The notes beneath the pieces are model-generated. The model made no database searches, had not been told where the DNA came from, and saw only the letters and a program-made list of their open reading frames with translations. Both the position numbers and the translations under genes were made by a program. DNA of 64,000 nt from Pseudeuparius sepicola. Taxonomy: Eukaryota > Arthropoda > Insecta > Coleoptera > Anthribidae. The stretch spans positions 16,472,501 through 16,536,500 of the forward strand of contig OY987301.1 in NCBI GenBank assembly GCA_963920635.1. The letters are read 5' to 3'. Shown here piece after piece: positions 61,801-64,000 of the stretch (positions within the stretch are counted from its first letter, which is position 1; every line of letters starts with the position of its first letter).

Positions 61801-64000
61801 TAGGTGGTGGCAACTAATTTAAAAGATGGTTTACTGTCTAACTCTACATATACATCTTCCCAACAAACTTAAACTTCTACAATTAAGATGTCATATTGTG
61901 TGCATTTTAGGAAAATGAAAACTCACTCACCACATTGTTATCTCTAAATGCCGATGTTATCTTGCCAAACCTGGTGAACGAGGCAATCCGAAATTTGGAT
62001 AATCCCAAAATCTGTCAAATATCAAAAGACGACTATTTTGTCTTTCTGACACCGGAAGGAGAACTATACGATAAGAGCGTGTTGCCGGGTGACGGGGGAA
62101 ATGCCGAAATAAATCTCAAACGCGAAAGCAAAGCTTACAGCTACAAAGAACAATTAGAGGAACAGCAGTTGCGGAGGGAAATCGAAGAGAAGAAGAGAAA
62201 GGAGGGGAGGATTAAACCACCGCAGTATACTCCTAAACAGTTGGAAGCGATAAAAAATCAGAAAATCAAGGAGCAAGGGATTAGAAGCAGATTGACAGAG
62301 GTTAGTTTGGTGGGGTTATACTAAAATCACTTTAAATCTACAGTAGAAATGACATTTATAAATTTGGTAATCCAAGGTCGGCAGCATTGTTTTGGGCTCG
62401 GTTTTGGGCGAGTCCGTATTTTATTTAGCATGTCAGAACTTGTGACAAAGGCCTAACCTTAACCTTGATAGTCTGTGGTTCTAATCTAACTTCAAACACA
62501 GAAACTCTAGCCTTTTTCTGTGCTTCAAAGAACAGAGTTTATTGTTAATTTCTATCTATTAATATTTAGGATTCGTGTGCGTAAAACCCTTGTTTATGGA
62601 TAAAACGTAAATTCTGTTGATTACGGCCCTTTCCTTCACTTATCAATAATATCAATATGGTTGCTGCTTACGGAATTCTAGGGACATGAAATATTTACCT
62701 GTCACAATAATCTAGTGTACAGTTAAAGAGATATTTTAGTTTGGATGTAGTATAATGACACTTGTGGGGGTCTTTATTTTTGACAATTGGTCAGTTGTAG
62801 TTGAATAACAACTCTGTTTCTAGTTTTAGCATATTTGATTTATCAAAAGTAATACCGTATCTGTGAGATGTGAAACTAAAAACAAAAACACAGGTAAACA
62901 GAAAACCTATATTTACTAATTTTTGTTGTTATATAATATACAATATACCTATCTGCGATATTTTGGTTACATTTTCAAATAAGAAAACTATAAAAAGACC
63001 TTTAAACTTTGATCCTACGATATTTATTAATTTCTTTTGTAATATATGGCATTTACTTATAAAAATTGTAATATAGGGCAAATGACCTTAACAATTTGCA
63101 ATTTCGTTGTGCCGTATATGCTACAGATACAGCAACTGCTTCTAACAATAATTGTTACAATACGGCAAATCTTACAAGCTAAATCTAAAAAAACTGCATA
63201 TACGGTAAACAAAAAATTGATATATCTATTCACATGGTGCAGATACGGCTTTTGAAGTAAAATAAGTACTTGGATAATCACCAGAAGAGTCCAATTTTGC
63301 CCTAAATGAAAAATCATGAAACTGTTGGTTACGTTTTCATTAAACAGGGCAGTATAGAAAATGCGATTTTATTTTTTATTTTATTTTCTTTCTTGGATTC
63401 TCAATTGCTTTTACCCTACTGTAGGCTTGTTAATTTCTTCTTTCAGTTAAATACTTTGATCTCCAACAATTTATCGATGATCAAAGCAGCAGCAAAGGGC
63501 AACCCCGTGCAGCTGTCTCTGTACTATAAAGATTTATTACCAGTACTATTACAATGCCTGCAATCACCACTTGCGGCCCCCCATGTATGCAAACTCTTCA
63601 CCGACTTACAAAAGACAGTATTCTCAAACGAATCTAAGAACTTGGGAGAACTAATCGCTCACGTAACATTACGTCTGTACAAGCCCCAGTGCGACTTGGA
63701 CTCTAATTGGGAAGACGAAAATCTGAATAAGGCCATGGTTAGAACCATCGGATTGATACATCACAGAACGGTTCCGAAAAGAGGTGAAGAAGAAAGCGAT
63801 GAGTCTTGTTTTACGGTGCCAGCATTTTCATATACGTTTCCATTTTTGAAAGCTAGTTTAACATCGAATTATGCGAAAAATCACGATGAGTTGGTACATG
63901 ATGGACTTCAAATCATTTCGGAACATGCGAAACTCAGGGGTCGTGAGGAGAATGGTACGAAAGACTTGTATCATCCACAGTACCTGCCGACAAGGCAAAT
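55891..64000 (+). CDS. Gcn1: GCN1, activator of the eIF2-alpha kinase GCN2 (N-terminal part)
   Basis: Twelve exons: 55891-55905, 55988-56090, 56150-56345, 56483-56669, 58767-58919, 58979-59231, 59315-59493, 59553-59750, 60026-60347, 60407-60930, 61911-62300, 63447-64000 (open at the window end). All joins are in phase, about 1,024 residues so far. GCN1 is a giant HEAT-repeat cytoplasmic protein that binds collided ribosomes and activates GCN2 in amino-acid starvation. Visible landmarks are the start MADEELTKALKDLHIRIQ, helical repeats through exon 10, and in exon 11 the charged KRESKAYSYKEQLEEQQLRR block that precedes the RWD-interacting and EF3-like regions in other GCN1 proteins. Exon 12 includes LKSPLAAP-like QSPLAAPHVCK and ELIAHVTLRLYKPQC. 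The rest lies outside the window. Introns 4, 10 and 11 carry repeats. Confidence 0.93.
56812..57357. mobile_element. 546-bp foldback element in GCN1 intron 4
   Basis: The arms pair over almost the whole length: GACCGGGAGATAGTGACAG on the left and its inverse at the right end, meeting at a central GGGTGGGTCCAA / TTGGACCCACCC palindrome. Arms differ at scattered positions, so it is not a sequencing artefact. No target duplication seen. Confidence 0.85.
57865..57981. mobile_element. 117-bp MITE with TA target duplication
   Basis: Ends GCTGAGTTCGGCA and exact inverse, with TA on both sides and further pairing of CTCCATTCGCTC with GAGCAAATGGAG inside. TA flanks fit a Tc1/mariner-type non-autonomous element. 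It lies in GCN1 intron 4. Confidence 0.82.
60968..61600. mobile_element. Internal/right part of a CTGGACC-family element, in GCN1 intron 10
   Basis: TGTCCCTTTAATTTGACAAG (61039) and CAGATCATTCCGTAATTCCA with TTCTGCAATTCAC-like words (61368-61415), then CAAACAATG-AATTATGATG (61547-61565), follow the same order as 4463-5590 in the INTS1 intron, here without the mariner insert. Diverged; the left tip is lost. Confidence 0.7.
61762..61803. repeat. 26-bp palindrome with perfect 8-bp duplication (CCTTGTTTATAAC)
   Basis: GGTATTAG (61762-61769 and 61796-61803) immediately flanks CCTTGTTTATAAC plus A and the inverse half. The tip recurs at 31892 and partially at 50810 and 62589. It lies in GCN1 intron 10. 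Confidence 0.88.
62301..63446. other. GCN1 intron 11
   Basis: AT-rich; apart from the CCTTGTTTATG word at 62589, flanked by TAAAAC on both sides at slight distance, nothing is recognised. The ORFs at 62870-63317 are low complexity. Confidence 0.55.

Overview
The window is animal nuclear DNA, AT-rich, with short spliced exons and many transposon remnants. Ten conserved eukaryotic genes are recognisable. Protein similarity and the style of the non-LTR and inverted-repeat elements point to an insect, probably a beetle; the order is a guess. No rRNA, tRNA, CRISPR or bacterial feature was seen.

Gene layout, left to right: INTS1 (minus, 3' part outside the window), a SNX7/SNX30-type sorting nexin (plus), IFRD1/2 homologue (minus), beta-1,4-galactosyltransferase 7 (plus), Nmnat (minus), TIMMDC1 homologue (plus), twinfilin (minus), TMCO1 (plus), glucoside xylosyltransferase (minus), GCN1 (plus, 3' part outside). 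Strands alternate without exception, so every neighbour pair is head-to-head or tail-to-tail. For nine of the ten genes I could chain exons with consistent GT-AG sites and reading phase; the TIMMDC1 homologue has one unresolved frame change between its first two coding segments. The genes are housekeeping or membrane/secretory functions (snRNA processing, endosomal sorting, glycosaminoglycan linker synthesis, NAD synthesis, complex I assembly, actin dynamics, ER calcium leak, Notch xylosylation, amino-acid starvation sensing) and do not form one pathway.

Introns and spacers hold most of the interest. They carry TIR elements with 8-bp target duplications, a mariner-type MITE nested in another element, large foldbacks, a broken non-LTR retrotransposon and several small hairpins. 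Two ~470-bp inverted copies (17738-18211 and 32894-33362) keep a THAP-like start codon region and look like non-autonomous P-superfamily elements.

The most striking observation is about ten short palindromes (roughly 19-77 bp), most flanked by a perfect 7-8 bp direct repeat. Several match the terminal tips of longer TIR elements elsewhere in this window. In the simple symmetric cases the half-length is at most 17 nt. This is what imprecise excision by P-element-type transposases (17-nt staggered cut, 8-bp target duplication) would leave. The window thus looks like a dense record of excision scars from several P-like families, which I consider the best candidate for something not previously described here.
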